Translations under genes and position numbers: made by a program | NCBI GenBank assembly: GCA_964019135.1 | Contig: OZ025260.1 | Span: forward strand, 35,086,254 to 35,150,253 | DNA: 64,000 nt | Reading direction: 5' to 3' | From: Arenicola marina | Lineage: Eukaryota > Annelida > Polychaeta > Arenicolidae | The notes under the pieces: generated by a model | What the model saw: only the letters and a program-made list of their open reading frames with translations | Databases searched by the model: none | Told to the model about the DNA's origin: nothing | In this document: positions 1-9,721 of the stretch, piece by piece | How the letters are laid out: every line of letters begins with the position of its first letter | Numbering within the stretch: the first letter of the stretch is position 1

Positions 1-570
1 TATGGCAAGAGATCGTTGACAGACCGAAAGTAGCCTGCTCGCTCAAGCCTATCGGTCGGCGCACGTGCGTTTGTTTTCCCCTGCGCCACCCGCGCGCCAT
101 CTGTCGAACGAAGTGTGCGTAACAGGAAGTCCGTTCAGTAGACCCGGATAAAAATCGAGATATACAGCCTCTTAATTCGAATTAGCCACTTCGAGTCCCT
201 CATACTCACATATCCCGGGTAAAATTTGAACAAACCGCAAAATAACTGGTGTCGAATCGTATATTTACTCGCCTATACGTAGGTTTATCTATATTTTTCG
301 CATGACAGTATCCTGTGCAGGTTAAATAATAAGCGTTTCGATCGTCGAGCCGACAAGCAAGGGAAAGTCGTGATCCCATCTATTTTTCCCACCCCTCCCG
401 CAAACTGATCCAATAGAAATGTGTTTTCGCGTCTGTTTGTCAGAAACCGACATTTATCCATAGTTGTAACTAGTTATAACGTCACAATACATTGTTCCAG
501 TTAAACTATTGCCATGGAGATTATTAGGATTTCGTCAAAAATGACTGAATATTTTAATTTAGAATGGAAA
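1..570. other. No recognised gene
   Basis: I see no convincing coding region, RNA gene or clear repeat in this stretch. It is mixed-composition intergenic sequence. Confidence 0.5.
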
Positions 571-593
571 CTATAGATACCTTGCAACATGTA

Positions 594-880
594 CAGTGGC
601 GGATCCAGGAATTTGTGAAAGGGGGTGGGGGGGCTTTAACCGTGCGGTGCTTGGCTCGTTTCTGAAAGGGAGGGGGGGGGGTGGTAGGCGACACATGTAG
701 ATGATAAATCGCGGTTTACATAAAATATCCAACTGGGCCGCACAGTGGAGAGTTACAGTCAACCCCTGCAAATATATGATCTTCAGTAAGCAGGGGCGGA
801 CCCCGGGGGGGGGGGGGGGGTAGGGCAACCCCCTCCCCCCCTTGGGAACCTGAACATACGTTAAAGTCGGCTCTGAGCTT
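594..880. repeat. Poly-G rich dispersed repeat with GGCGGATCCAGG-type ends
   Basis: CAGTGGCGGATCCAGG starts at 594, and a second related start, CAGGGGCGGACCCCGG, lies at 791. Both are followed by long G tracts. The part at 820-880 (TTGGGAACCTGAACAT, AAAGTCGGCTCTGAGC) matches text inside the element at 11961-12284, so the two belong to one repeat family. Probably degenerate hAT-like or other MITE pieces; the class is inferred. Confidence 0.45.
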
Positions 881-889
881 TGCTGTTAG

Positions 890-1551
890 GTTCTCAAAGA
901 GTGTCCACGCATTGTCGCCTCGGTGTAACGCTTACTGATACCATGAAGTGGGATACCTATTAAGAATAACAAAAGCATCGAAATCTGTCAATATGTTAAA
1001 GCGTATGCCTAAACGCATAGATCGTCGTACTAAACTGTCCATATACAACGTTCATGTTAGATCTATCCTCGAATATGCCACCCCAGTATTTCATGGTAAT
1101 CTTACCAAATGTCAGACTGATAAACTGGAAAATGTACAACGACAAGCCCTTCTCAGTGCAACACGTGCCTACTCTAGTACCTCACATACTAATTTATTGC
1201 AGGAAGTTGGCGCCGACCCGCTTTATGCTAGAAGAGAATACTTTTGCCTATGCTTATTATATAAAATGTTAACCGGTGCCACTCCGCAGTATCTCAGAAC
1301 ACTAGCTGGCTCACCCACCCATTTCCGATGTGTCTCGGTATCCATTACGAAAGAGCTATGATCTGTTCCACCCACGGTTGATGAAAACGTATTCTCGCAA
1401 TCGCTTCGTATGGAGAACGATCCATGCTTGGAACAGACTGCCAGAAGATGTAAGAGAATGTACATCCCTTGACTCTTTCAAGTCTTCATATAAGACGTTT
1501 GTTAGGGCCCAAAACGTCATAGTGACGAAAACGTCAGATCACATGAACTAA
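890..1551 (+). mobile_element. LINE fragment, C-terminal end of reverse transcriptase ORF
   Basis: Translations show the conserved end of an APE-type LINE ORF2: SILEYATPVFHGNL, DKLENVQRQALLSATRAY and LYKMLTGATPQYL, then in another frame WNRLPEDVRECTSLDSFK. This is the usual thumb/C-terminal region found after the RT catalytic core. The reading frame changes near 1345 and a short piece is missing near 958, so this is a dead 5'-truncated copy. The clade is probably in the CR1/Jockey group and is not assigned further. The 21-bp array starts directly at its 3' end. Confidence 0.75.
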
Positions 1552-1702
1552 GTTTATCTAGTGATAAACTAAGTTTATCTAGTGATAAACTAAGTTTATC
1601 TAGTGATAAAATGAGTTTGTCTAGTGTTAAACTAAGTTTATCTAATGATAAAATGAGTTTATCTAGTGATAAAATGAGTTTATCTAGTGATAAAATGAGT
1701 CA
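1549..1702. repeat. 21-bp tandem array (TTTATCTAGTGATAAA core)
   Basis: About seven head-to-tail 21-bp units have the core TTTATCTAGTGATAAA followed by CTAAG or ATGAG. Units differ by one to three bases. The array lies immediately after the LINE fragment ending at 1551. Confidence 0.85.
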
Positions 1703-1831
1703 GTTTATCGAGCGATATTTGTCGTTAAAAAATGCGAATACGACCCGATGAATCCGGCGCGCACATGCGCATGAAGCCTATACCCGCCAATTAATTGAAA
1801 CTTTTGCATACCAGACCGTACAATCTCCGTC

Positions 1832-2042
1832 GACTCCGAGATCGCGAGGGTGAGAACTCGAGAGTATAACCTCGCCCTCGCGATCTCGCATTCTCGAGGG
1901 GGGAGATCGCGAGAACGCAAGGGGGAGAACGTGAGGGCCAGAACGCGTGGGCGAGAACTCAAGGGCCAGCCGGATGCGAGGGCGAGATCAATATCGCGTT
2001 CTCACCCTCACGATCTCGCCCTCGCGTTCTTGCCCTCTCGGA
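1832..2042. repeat. Degenerate GAGATCGCGAGGGCGAGAAC repeats in both orientations
   Basis: Repeated words GAGATCGCGAG, GAGGGCGAGAAC and their reverse complements (GTTCTCACCCTCACGATCTC) fill this block. The forward orientation dominates 1835-1985 and the reverse 1995-2042, so the whole can fold into hairpins. No coding role is seen. Confidence 0.6.
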
Positions 2043-2111
2043 CGCGCTCTTTTTGTGCCAGGCGTAAATGCAAGATAGCGACTGGCACAAATTAATATTA
2101 ATATGAAAGCT

Positions 2112-2510
2112 GATTATCGACCGAAAAACTCGGTTTATCGACCGAAAAACTCGGTTTATCGACCGAAAAACTCGGTTTATCGACCGAAAAACTCGGTTTA
2201 TCGACCGAAAAACTCGGTTTATTCGATTAATAAACTCACTTTATCGCCTTATCAGATCGAAAAAAAGGTATATCGCCTTATCAGATCGAAAAAAGGGTAT
2301 ATCGCTACATGATGCGAAAACGGTCTATATACCGAGTTTTTCGGCGATCAGTAACCACGGTTTATCGACGAAGAACCTGGGTTATCGGGGACCAACTTGG
2401 TTTCTCTCGCGATATCACAAGTTATTAGGTAAACCGATTTATTTTGGCGAAAATACCGTTTTTTTGGTCGATAAACCCGTTTTTTCGACGTTGAACTCAG
2501 TTTATGGGGG
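2112..2510. repeat. 21-bp tandem array (TTTATCGACCGAAAAACTCG) and its decayed continuation
   Basis: Five near-perfect 21-bp units run from 2112 to 2222. They are followed by diverged units built on TTTATCG and ATCAGATCGAAAAAA to about 2510. Because 21 is a multiple of three the array reads as a YRPKNSV heptapeptide repeat, but nothing suggests it is translated. Confidence 0.85.
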
Positions 2511-2589
2511 CTTTATTACTCAAACGGTTCGCCATAGGCGCGATAGAGAAACACTCGATCAGTTGGATCGATCAAGACGAAAGAAGTGC

Positions 2590-2743
2590 CGGTGTCCCAT
2601 GCGGAAATGCCCCCCATGCGGAGATGCCTCCCCTGTATCTATCATAATGGCACCGTACGAACACATATAGGGTCTCAATATCATGTATTTTATATAAGGA
2701 GGGCATCTCCGCATGGGGAGGCATTTGCGCATGTGACACCGGT
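2590..2743. mobile_element. Small foldback/MITE-like element
   Basis: The left arm beginning CCGGTGTCCCATGCGGAAAT is matched in inverse orientation by the right arm ending GCATGTGACACCGG. The arms are about 45 bp with a short spacer, forming a strong hairpin of about 154 bp. No coding capacity is present. Confidence 0.6.
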
Positions 2744-2892
2744 ACAGAAAAACGGCGTTGCCTTTCAAAACGCACCGTCAGTTGCAGATGTGAGATGAGA
2801 AGTTTGTGTGGTGGGCGGGATAGAGGGTGGGTTTGGTGGGGGGGGGGGGGGCGCTGGTTCCAACTTCCCACAACTGCAGAGGGTATAACAAG

Positions 2893-3321
2893 CACGACCA
2901 TTTAAACGCCTTTTCCGACATTTTATACATAGTCCATATAAATCCATATCCTGATGTTTCTATTGAAAAAAATTCCAAAAGGTTAATGGACTGTGCTTAC
3001 CAAAACTGCAGAGTAACACCGACCTGATGAGTTATAAACAGTATAAGAAGTTGCTTATACAAGAACCATGCATGTGTCATCTTGAGGACTTAATTCAGAC
3101 TACGGCATATCTTAGCCAGATTTATGTGTAGGGTGCTATGGAGTAATTGATACTGCAGAGGGGAAAATTTTCTTTGTAAATATTCATCATCTCTTGACGA
3201 GTTCCATATTTTAATGAAATGAAATGCCCGTTGTATGACAATATTAGAAAACAATATTTTTCTCAAGATATTAACGATAAATTATGTATTATGACATCTG
3301 AAATGCTATGTTTAATCTCCT
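2893..3321 (+). mobile_element. LINE 3' fragment (family X), interrupted by the LTR element
   Basis: Reading frames give YKQYKKLLIQEPCMC and, after a frame change, EFHILMKCPLYDNIRKQYF. This is the zinc-binding-like C-terminal tail typical of LINE ORF2 proteins. A diverged second copy lies at 30563-30830. The LTR retroelement at 3322-8443 sits in it, and the LINE tail resumes at 8449 (see the CTCCT duplication). The copy is broken and 5'-truncated. Confidence 0.7.
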
Positions 3322-3742
3322 ATAGTATTTTTACGGTTATTATAATTTATGCACAATATAAGAACATTAACGATTACAACAAACTGGGTCCAAAATCACT
3401 TACCAAAGAATTACTGTAAACTTGTGTGGAACAGCGATGGCGTTCACGAAAAGACCTCTACTTCATACATCACCGCTTTACCGACCGACGTCATATGGAG
3501 TTTTACTCTACATATAATATGGGGATTATGGTATGGGCGTCTGTATAAAGGGAGGAAAATGTCCGTTAGTCTGTCGACCTACAGCTACATCAGTCCGTAC
3601 TAGTCAAAAGCTTTTCTGTCACTGTCCCTATTTCGCGCTGAAACCCATGTCGTCCCCCTCGTCACATGATTCCGACCAACCCCGAACACTTATTTGCATA
3701 GTCGGGTATTTCCGGATATTTTAGATTTCCCGCGTCACTACA
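3322..3742 (-). repeat. LTR (3' LTR of the - strand element)
   Basis: This 421-bp repeat is identical by eye to 8023-8443. Read on the - strand it begins TGTAGTGACGCGGG. The outer edge abuts the CTCCT duplication. Confidence 0.9.
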
Positions 3743-4158
3743 CATTACCCTGCTTTCTTCGAGAAGGAAGCAGTTATATTATCAGTTCTGACCATCAGAT
3801 ATCATACACAAATATGGTACAAAACTGAAACAGGTACACATCATTTATACATTGGGCACATAATTATTGCAGGGACTAAATATAATCATGCACAGTTTAA
3901 ACCAGTATCACAGGCCAAAACTGCAATATTTTTAATCTTTCTCATCGACCAAAGTCGTCAAGAAATAACGTTAAAGCAGATGCCCAGGCAGATTAGGGCT
4001 AATACACTCATATGTTGCTAATACTCATCCATATTTACATCTCATCTCTCAGGACAGAAGACATTATACAAGCAACCAACAAATCGTCAAACATATTTTA
4101 CATGAACAGAACAAGATAAACACATCATAATGCGCATTTGCCCTGTATATCCTAATAT

Positions 4159-4620
4159 TTAGAAAGTAAAATCTTTCAAATAAGCAGGAATATTAATTCG
4201 TCTGCCAGCTCGGGTTGTTCGGGGAGTGGGCATAGTCACTTCTCCCACGTCTTCTTCACTACTACTATTTTCGTCAGGAATGGAAATTGGCAATAATTCT
4301 ACTGGATCCGAGGGACCAGTTAAGTTAAAGACTTCATTCAATAGATCCTCATCATCCGTGGGAACATCTCCTTCCAAATTCAACAAATCATGTCGCTTAC
4401 GTCGAATCCACATGGGAATGACCCGATCTTTACACAGTTTCAACCTGTCATGATGGATAACTTCTTCTCTCTTCTGATTGGCTATTTTATACAGCACTGA
4501 CGAAAGAACTTCCGTAACAAGCATTGGTCCTAACCAAACTGGCTTTAACTTATTGCTTTCACCGATTCTCGTGGCTGAATTCACTTTATATACAAGGTTT
4601 GAAATCAAGAGTGGCCCCAA
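4159..4620 (-). pseudogene. Retroelement ORF with integrase C-terminal tail
   Basis: The translation contains PVWLGPMLVTEVLSSVLYKI and VIHHDRLKLCKDR. This is the GPY/F-like and HHDRLK pattern normally found at the far C-terminus of Ty3/Gypsy integrases. It is followed by an acidic tail. It is a fragment of pol within the 3322-8443 element; the catalytic part of integrase is not seen beside it. Confidence 0.65.
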
Positions 4621-5068
4621 CCGCTTTGATGAAGTCCAGTCCTAAGATAAATTTGTCTTGTATGGGAGCAACGTACAAGTCCCATTTGTAGGTTTTTCCA
4701 CCTATTGTGAGTTTTACCCCTTCTGCACATCTGCCCATGATTGGGCTGTCTCTGGCCGCGCCATGTAAAGAAACGGTCCCTTGTAACTGAGGTGATTCTT
4801 CCATCGTTTGGTATAAGTCTTCGCTTAACACTGTCACTTGGGCAGCACTGCCTACTACCGCCGCAACACTTGTCCTATTTACAGTCATAGTTATGACGGC
4901 ACTTAAGCCTTGAGCACCTTCTTTCTTGAGGATAACTTCTCGTACTTTAAGAGGTTGATGCTTATCTTGATTATTATCAGCGCACAGCAGTGCCTCAACG
5001 GGAGATACTTCGTTTGGTTTCATTGCATTAGTCATTTGTTTTAAGGTTTGGGAAACATTGACATCCAA
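4586..5068 (-). pseudogene. Retroelement protease-like ORF
   Basis: About 160 aa between gag and the integrase tail. The AQVTVLSEDLY and DKFILGLDFIKAVGATLDF segments match the start and end of Gypsy retropepsin domains (the latter being the usual ILGLDFL signature). It belongs to the 3322-8443 element. Confidence 0.6.
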
Positions 5069-5151
5069 TGGTAGGTCATTCAGATGATCACATTTGTTTA
5101 CACTACTGGCCTTTGGAGTAGCGGTTAAATGTTGGCCATCTAATTCAACCG

Positions 5152-6804
5152 CTAAGCGTTTAGTGACGCGGATTGCACACTATTTCTATTGGGCGAAGGA
5201 GATCTGGAATCTGTTCTAATCCTATTCTTGAGACATTTAGAACTGTAATGGCCAACCTCTTTACAGTTGTAGCAAATGACTCTCCGTCTTGGACTTCCTG
5301 GCGGTGTTACTTGATGTGCATTGGTTCTAGTCTCATTCTTTTGTCCTGCCTGAAGAGTAGTCATAATTTCTTTTAGAGTGTCATGCATCAAGGACCACTC
5401 TTTTGTCATTGATGACATTTTGTCTTCTAATGATTGCATTTGTTTATCACTTTTGTTTACCCCTACTCCCCTCACTTTGAAATCGGGACATGACAATTCT
5501 TCTTGCTCGCTGTCAGAGACAAAGTGGACATGCTTGTGCAGTTGTCTAATTCTAGATTCCCTGTGTTTTGTATTCCCCAGCAATACTATTTGGTTACTGA
5601 CGGAATTTTTAACGATTTGAACAGCATCGTCCAGACTTTTCGGCTGTTTATCCATTGCAGTAAGGGCCGCCCATTTCTCATTGCAACCTTTCAGAAAGGC
5701 ATCAGTAGCTATTGTTTCTAGCACCTCATAATTGCTATCAGGGTAGCCATTTCCTGCCAGCTCAAAAGCCCTTTCTGCGAACTCTTCCAAATCTTCGCCC
5801 TCATGTTGATTCAATTCCTGAATTACTCTTCGTGCGGTGGCAGGAACATCTTTCTTGCCAAACCTTCTGTTCAACTTAACCATCAGCAAGTCATAGTCAT
5901 CACTGATTGTATTGGGAAGAGTACCATAGAATTTTAAAGCCCTGTCTCTTAAACACTCAATTATTCTATCAAGCCTTTCTTCATTATCCCAATCATACCG
6001 TTTTGCCAAATGTTCAAACTGGACTTCAAAAGACTTCCAATCCCCTTTTCCATCAAAAGTTGGCATTCTGGAGTATGGGCCGTCATTGTATCGTCTCTGG
6101 TACTTAACTGTTTTTTTTGCTGGGGAAGCATGGTTGGGATTGTTTTCTGATCTCCTTGTTGATAGATTTCTCCCTCTTTGCCTCCCTCTAGATGCCCGTC
6201 TAGTGCTACGCTTATCTTCTTCCGAGTCATCATCAGAACTGTCACATTCATGGGCAGCATGCTTCCTGTTCGAACCAGAGTTCCACTTACTGTCCACTAC
6301 AGAGACATGCTCTACCATTTCCCTGTGTTTCTGTCTTACTTGTTCCTCTTTGATATTAGGGATTCTTAAAAATTGCCTTGATTCTGTTCCTTTAGCATCA
6401 GAAGAGTTCTCTGTCAGATCATCTAATCTTCTATTTATTCTATGAAATTCTTCTTGTCTATCTTTTTCTGATTTGTGAAAGTCATCTCTTATTTCATCTA
6501 ACAGCTTTCTATTTCTGTATTGGTCATCACTGAGGTTTCTAATCATGCTAGTGAGGGATGCCTCCAATTTACTAAATCTATCATCAGAATTTCCAATTGC
6601 TCCCTCTGTATCTCTGATTTCAAGGCTTATTAAACCATCCTGTAGCATTTGAGTTCCATGTTGGCCTGCTTCTTTCAAGAAGTCTTCTTCTGTAACTACC
6701 CCTTTTCCTGCCATGCTTCTCAGTTTTTTAGCACATTTTTGTGTGAGCCCTGTCTTTTCAAGTTCCTGCAGTGAAACCCCTTCATTTAAATATACAGTAC
6801 CCAT
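5152..6804 (-). CDS. gag: Retroelement Gag (capsid-nucleocapsid) ORF
   Basis: This open frame of about 550 aa lies in the 3322-8443 element. The N-terminal third has coiled-coil-like and Lys/Glu/Ser-rich sequence. The middle has the Gypsy capsid pattern (MPTFDGKGDWKSFEVQFEHL, then AERAFELAGNGYPD). Near the C-terminus is one zinc knuckle, CYNCKEVGHYSSKC (C-x2-C-x4-H-x4-C), which binds RNA in the family. The ORF looks whole. The large size and one knuckle fit invertebrate Gypsy gags. Confidence 0.82.
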   Translation of the reverse strand: MGTVYLNEGVSLQELEKTGLTQKCAKKLRSMAGKGVVTEEDFLKEAGQHGTQMLQDGLISLEIRDTEGAIGNSDDRFSKLEASLTSMIRNLSDDQYRNRKLLDEIRDDFHKSEKDRQEEFHRINRRLDDLTENSSDAKGTESRQFLRIPNIKEEQVRQKHREMVEHVSVVDSKWNSGSNRKHAAHECDSSDDDSEEDKRSTRRASRGRQRGRNLSTRRSENNPNHASPAKKTVKYQRRYNDGPYSRMPTFDGKGDWKSFEVQFEHLAKRYDWDNEERLDRIIECLRDRALKFYGTLPNTISDDYDLLMVKLNRRFGKKDVPATARRVIQELNQHEGEDLEEFAERAFELAGNGYPDSNYEVLETIATDAFLKGCNEKWAALTAMDKQPKSLDDAVQIVKNSVSNQIVLLGNTKHRESRIRQLHKHVHFVSDSEQEELSCPDFKVRGVGVNKSDKQMQSLEDKMSSMTKEWSLMHDTLKEIMTTLQAGQKNETRTNAHQVTPPGSPRRRVICYNCKEVGHYSSKCLKNRIRTDSRSPSPNRNSVQSASLNA

Positions 6805-8022
6805 CTCAAGTGATGGAAATCACCTAGCTGGCACCCATAAAGAATTTCAAATTTCAAGTTGTATTGAAAAGTTTTAGATCTAGATCTATACAACCTCAGT
6901 AATTATTTTTATGTTAATATAAAAAATATATAATTTGTTATCAAGCGATATCACAACTTGTTAATATATTATTCAATTATAGGCCAAGAGTATGATATGA
7001 ATTGAAGTACTAGATCTACTTCAACCTCAAATCACGATTCAGGTCAGGATTAAAAAATCAATAAATTGTAGTTATTTATCTGAGGTCTTTTACAATGTGT
7101 GCTTGACAGACAATATATAAAGTAATATATATAATCTCACTATCTAAATGAAACCCCAGACCTATATCTAAATAAAGAAAAGAAGAGTCTTCGTCTCTGG
7201 GCTAATCAGAGCACTAAAGTTGTCTGTCAAAGAAACCGTGTTAGTATACAATAAAAGATAGTGTGCACCTATAGAAGAACAGACCTCAACTACCAAAGCA
7301 AAAAATTCAACAGGCCAGTATTAGCATTAGAGCAGTAGGCATAATGACCATATATTGGCTCAGTATTATAATTCCTGATTTTGTTTCAGTATGCACAGTA
7401 AAATTTCACTGAAAACAACAAATATTGCTTGGGCTTCGATTTAGTGACATTAATTAAGTGTATGAAATCTAGGACAAACTAAGTGGCTACGAGAATTCGT
7501 GACACGTGTGTAAAAGGTCGTCTATTGACAAACACAACCAAATAAGGATTGACGTTAGGCGTGCATGTTTACCCTGCGCACAAAGCCCTGCGCACAGATC
7601 TCTTTCTAATTCTAAACCAATAGAGTACAACTATGCAAATTAGGCTGTTCCGGCTTTGGCGCAGACACCCTCTCAGACAAGGTCAAGGCCGGAAAGCCCA
7701 AAATTTTTAAATCCCCAAATCAGAAAGCGACCGCTTGCAATATGTCAAATATGCAGATAATACTTCCAAGTTACCTCGAATTATTTCAATTAACCAAATT
7801 AGGGGTTAGCATCCATCAGATTTTACACATAGAATTGTTAGGCCTAGTTTGACATTAAACATAGGTGGTCTATGCTATGAATCTCATGATATGGCTGTTT
7901 ACCATAATTTGTTGGACCTTGGACCTGGTTTGTTTACCATACTTTGTCGTTAAGTCAAGATAGAACAATAGAAATTTCGCCGATTCAATATCAGGCTTTC
8001 CGTTTAAACTTCTGACACCAAT
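6805..8022 (-). other. Retroelement leader with primer-binding-like site
   Basis: An AT-rich untranslated stretch of about 1.2 kb separates the 5' LTR from gag. Directly inside the LTR (8009-8020, - strand) is TGGTGTCAGAAG, which has the form and position of a tRNA primer-binding site. No ORF of note is present. Confidence 0.55.
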
Positions 8023-8443
8023 ATAGTATTTTTACGGTTATTATAATTTATGCACAATATAAGAACATTAACGATTACAACAAACTGGGTCCAAAATCAC
8101 TTACCAAAGAATTACTGTAAACTTGTGTGGAACAGCGATGGCGTTCACGAAAAGACCTCTACTTCATACATCACCGCTTTACCGACCGACGTCATATGGA
8201 GTTTTACTCTACATATAATATGGGGATTATGGTATGGGCGTCTGTATAAAGGGAGGAAAATGTCCGTTAGTCTGTCGACCTACAGCTACATCAGTCCGTA
8301 CTAGTCAAAAGCTTTTCTGTCACTGTCCCTATTTCGCGCTGAAACCCATGTCGTCCCCCTCGTCACATGATTCCGACCAACCCCGAACACTTATTTGCAT
8401 AGTCGGGTATTTCCGGATATTTTAGATTTCCCGCGTCACTACA
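8023..8443 (-). repeat. LTR (5' LTR of the - strand element)
   Basis: Identical by eye to 3322-3742. It is followed on the + side by the second CTCCT (8444-8448), and after that the interrupted LINE tail resumes. Confidence 0.9.
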
Positions 8444-8448
8444 CTCCT

Positions 8449-9721
8449 TATCAAAATATTTTTTTTAGCCCAGTTCTCTCTAATTAACAAGGTTTGTTAT
8501 AGTTGTTTAATTGCATGTTATTTATTGTGTAATGTATTTGTACGATGGACCTACCAATAAACTTACGACAGGCCACTTCATCACAGCTATGGTAACAAAT
8601 TATCAATTCCTATGGACTATATATATATATATATCAGTAAGATAGGAGATAGAAGATAGGAGATAGAAGATAGGAGTTTGATAATTTGTGCAAAATTCGC
8701 GGTATATAAGGTCTGATCCTGTCAGTATTACATCTTTAAAGCAATATATTTTGTAATTTTTTGTATTACCAACCTCTTCCCCATATCAAATAAGTATATT
8801 CCGTCTTAATTTTAATCCTGAAAGCTTGTGGGCTATCCGGAAAGAAGCAATTTGGTCACCGGAGCAGAAGTTGGTGGCCGGCTTTATATTCCTGCGAGCC
8901 TGTTCGCTGTTCGGTATTTTGTGGGTGATGTCGACGACCGCGGCTCGCTATCACGTCCGCGCGCGATATAAATAAACCGCGCAGTTTTATGTTGAAATTG
9001 TTGTTTTACAGACTCTCAGAGATATAAAACATAGATCTACATGCATCATAATTTTTAGATACTTTTAGTCTTGAATATAAAATGTAAAATATCTAAGATG
9101 GCGCATATAAGTATATTGCTTTAATAAGCAGTTATATTATAATATTCCGGCATATAATTTACGTTGATTGAAATATGCTCCCGATGCCTATATTTTATTT
9201 ATGCGAATAAGAAATAAACCTTCCACTATCTACTAATAATTCCAAATTTATTAAGTGGTCTAATATATTTATGCATAACTTTGCACTCTCTGCCTTCTGA
9301 CTCACTCCGCTTGGGCTCCATTATATGCTCGTTATTTTTATGTTTTATGCTTGAAAATTATAATGTTGCGAGAAATTACAGCTGATTTGACAGTTTTTCA
9401 AGAATCTTGAAATTTGCCCCCGGTCGGCAGCAGCGGTAAAAGCGGAACATGCGTAGCGCCAACGTGCTTGATAGAGCTTGATAACTTTGGCGCGAGTAGT
9501 CGGCGCGACACCTAGCGAACGTTTGACAAGTCGCGCGCCCCCTATCGGAGATCTATTCTTGGTTATTTCACCTGAACTTAGCCTGGTTCCGCGGCTCCAA
9601 CTTCGCTAAAATGTGAGTAAGAGCGACGGTACCAGCTTAACCTGCACTCACCTGTGTTTTCCGGTTCGTTTAATCTTTGGATGTAAAATACACGAATAGG
9701 TGTGGAAAGTAAACTATCGAG
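8449..9721. other. Resumed LINE tail, then upstream region of gene 1
   Basis: About 8449-8570 reads as the 3' tail of the interrupted LINE. A TA microsatellite lies at 8619-8632, followed by short GAGATAGAAGATAG repeats to 8675. The rest is AT-rich with a CpG-rich part at 9420-9560. A GTGAGTAAG donor-like word at 9612 and an acceptor-like ATAG before 9700 could mark a small intron in the 5' UTR of gene 1; this is weak. Confidence 0.35.

Larger units (their letters stand above)
3322..8443 (-). mobile_element. Ty3/Gypsy-type LTR retroelement, pol-poor, young
   Basis: Two 421-bp terminal repeats (3322-3742 and 8023-8443) read as identical. They are flanked by the 5-bp direct duplication CTCCT at 3317-3321 and 8444-8448, which marks a real insertion. 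On the - strand the order is 5' LTR, primer-binding-like site, a leader of about 1.2 kb, gag (6804-5152), a protease-like ORF (5068-4586) and an ORF with an integrase C-terminal tail (4620-4159). I recognise no reverse transcriptase, RNase H or integrase core, so it looks incomplete and non-autonomous. Identical LTRs imply a very recent insertion. It interrupts the family X LINE tail. Confidence 0.88.

Noticed and set aside
1549-2240. Possible CRISPR array
   Set aside because: The units are contiguous 21-mers without unique spacers, and the DNA is from an animal genome.
2103-2312. ORF encoding a YRPKNSV heptapeptide repeat
   Set aside because: A 21-bp tandem array always reads as a 7-residue repeat. 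There is no start context, domain or conservation to support a gene.
3349-3724. Duplicate small ORFs also found at 8050-8425
   Set aside because: They lie within the two identical LTRs and are not genes.
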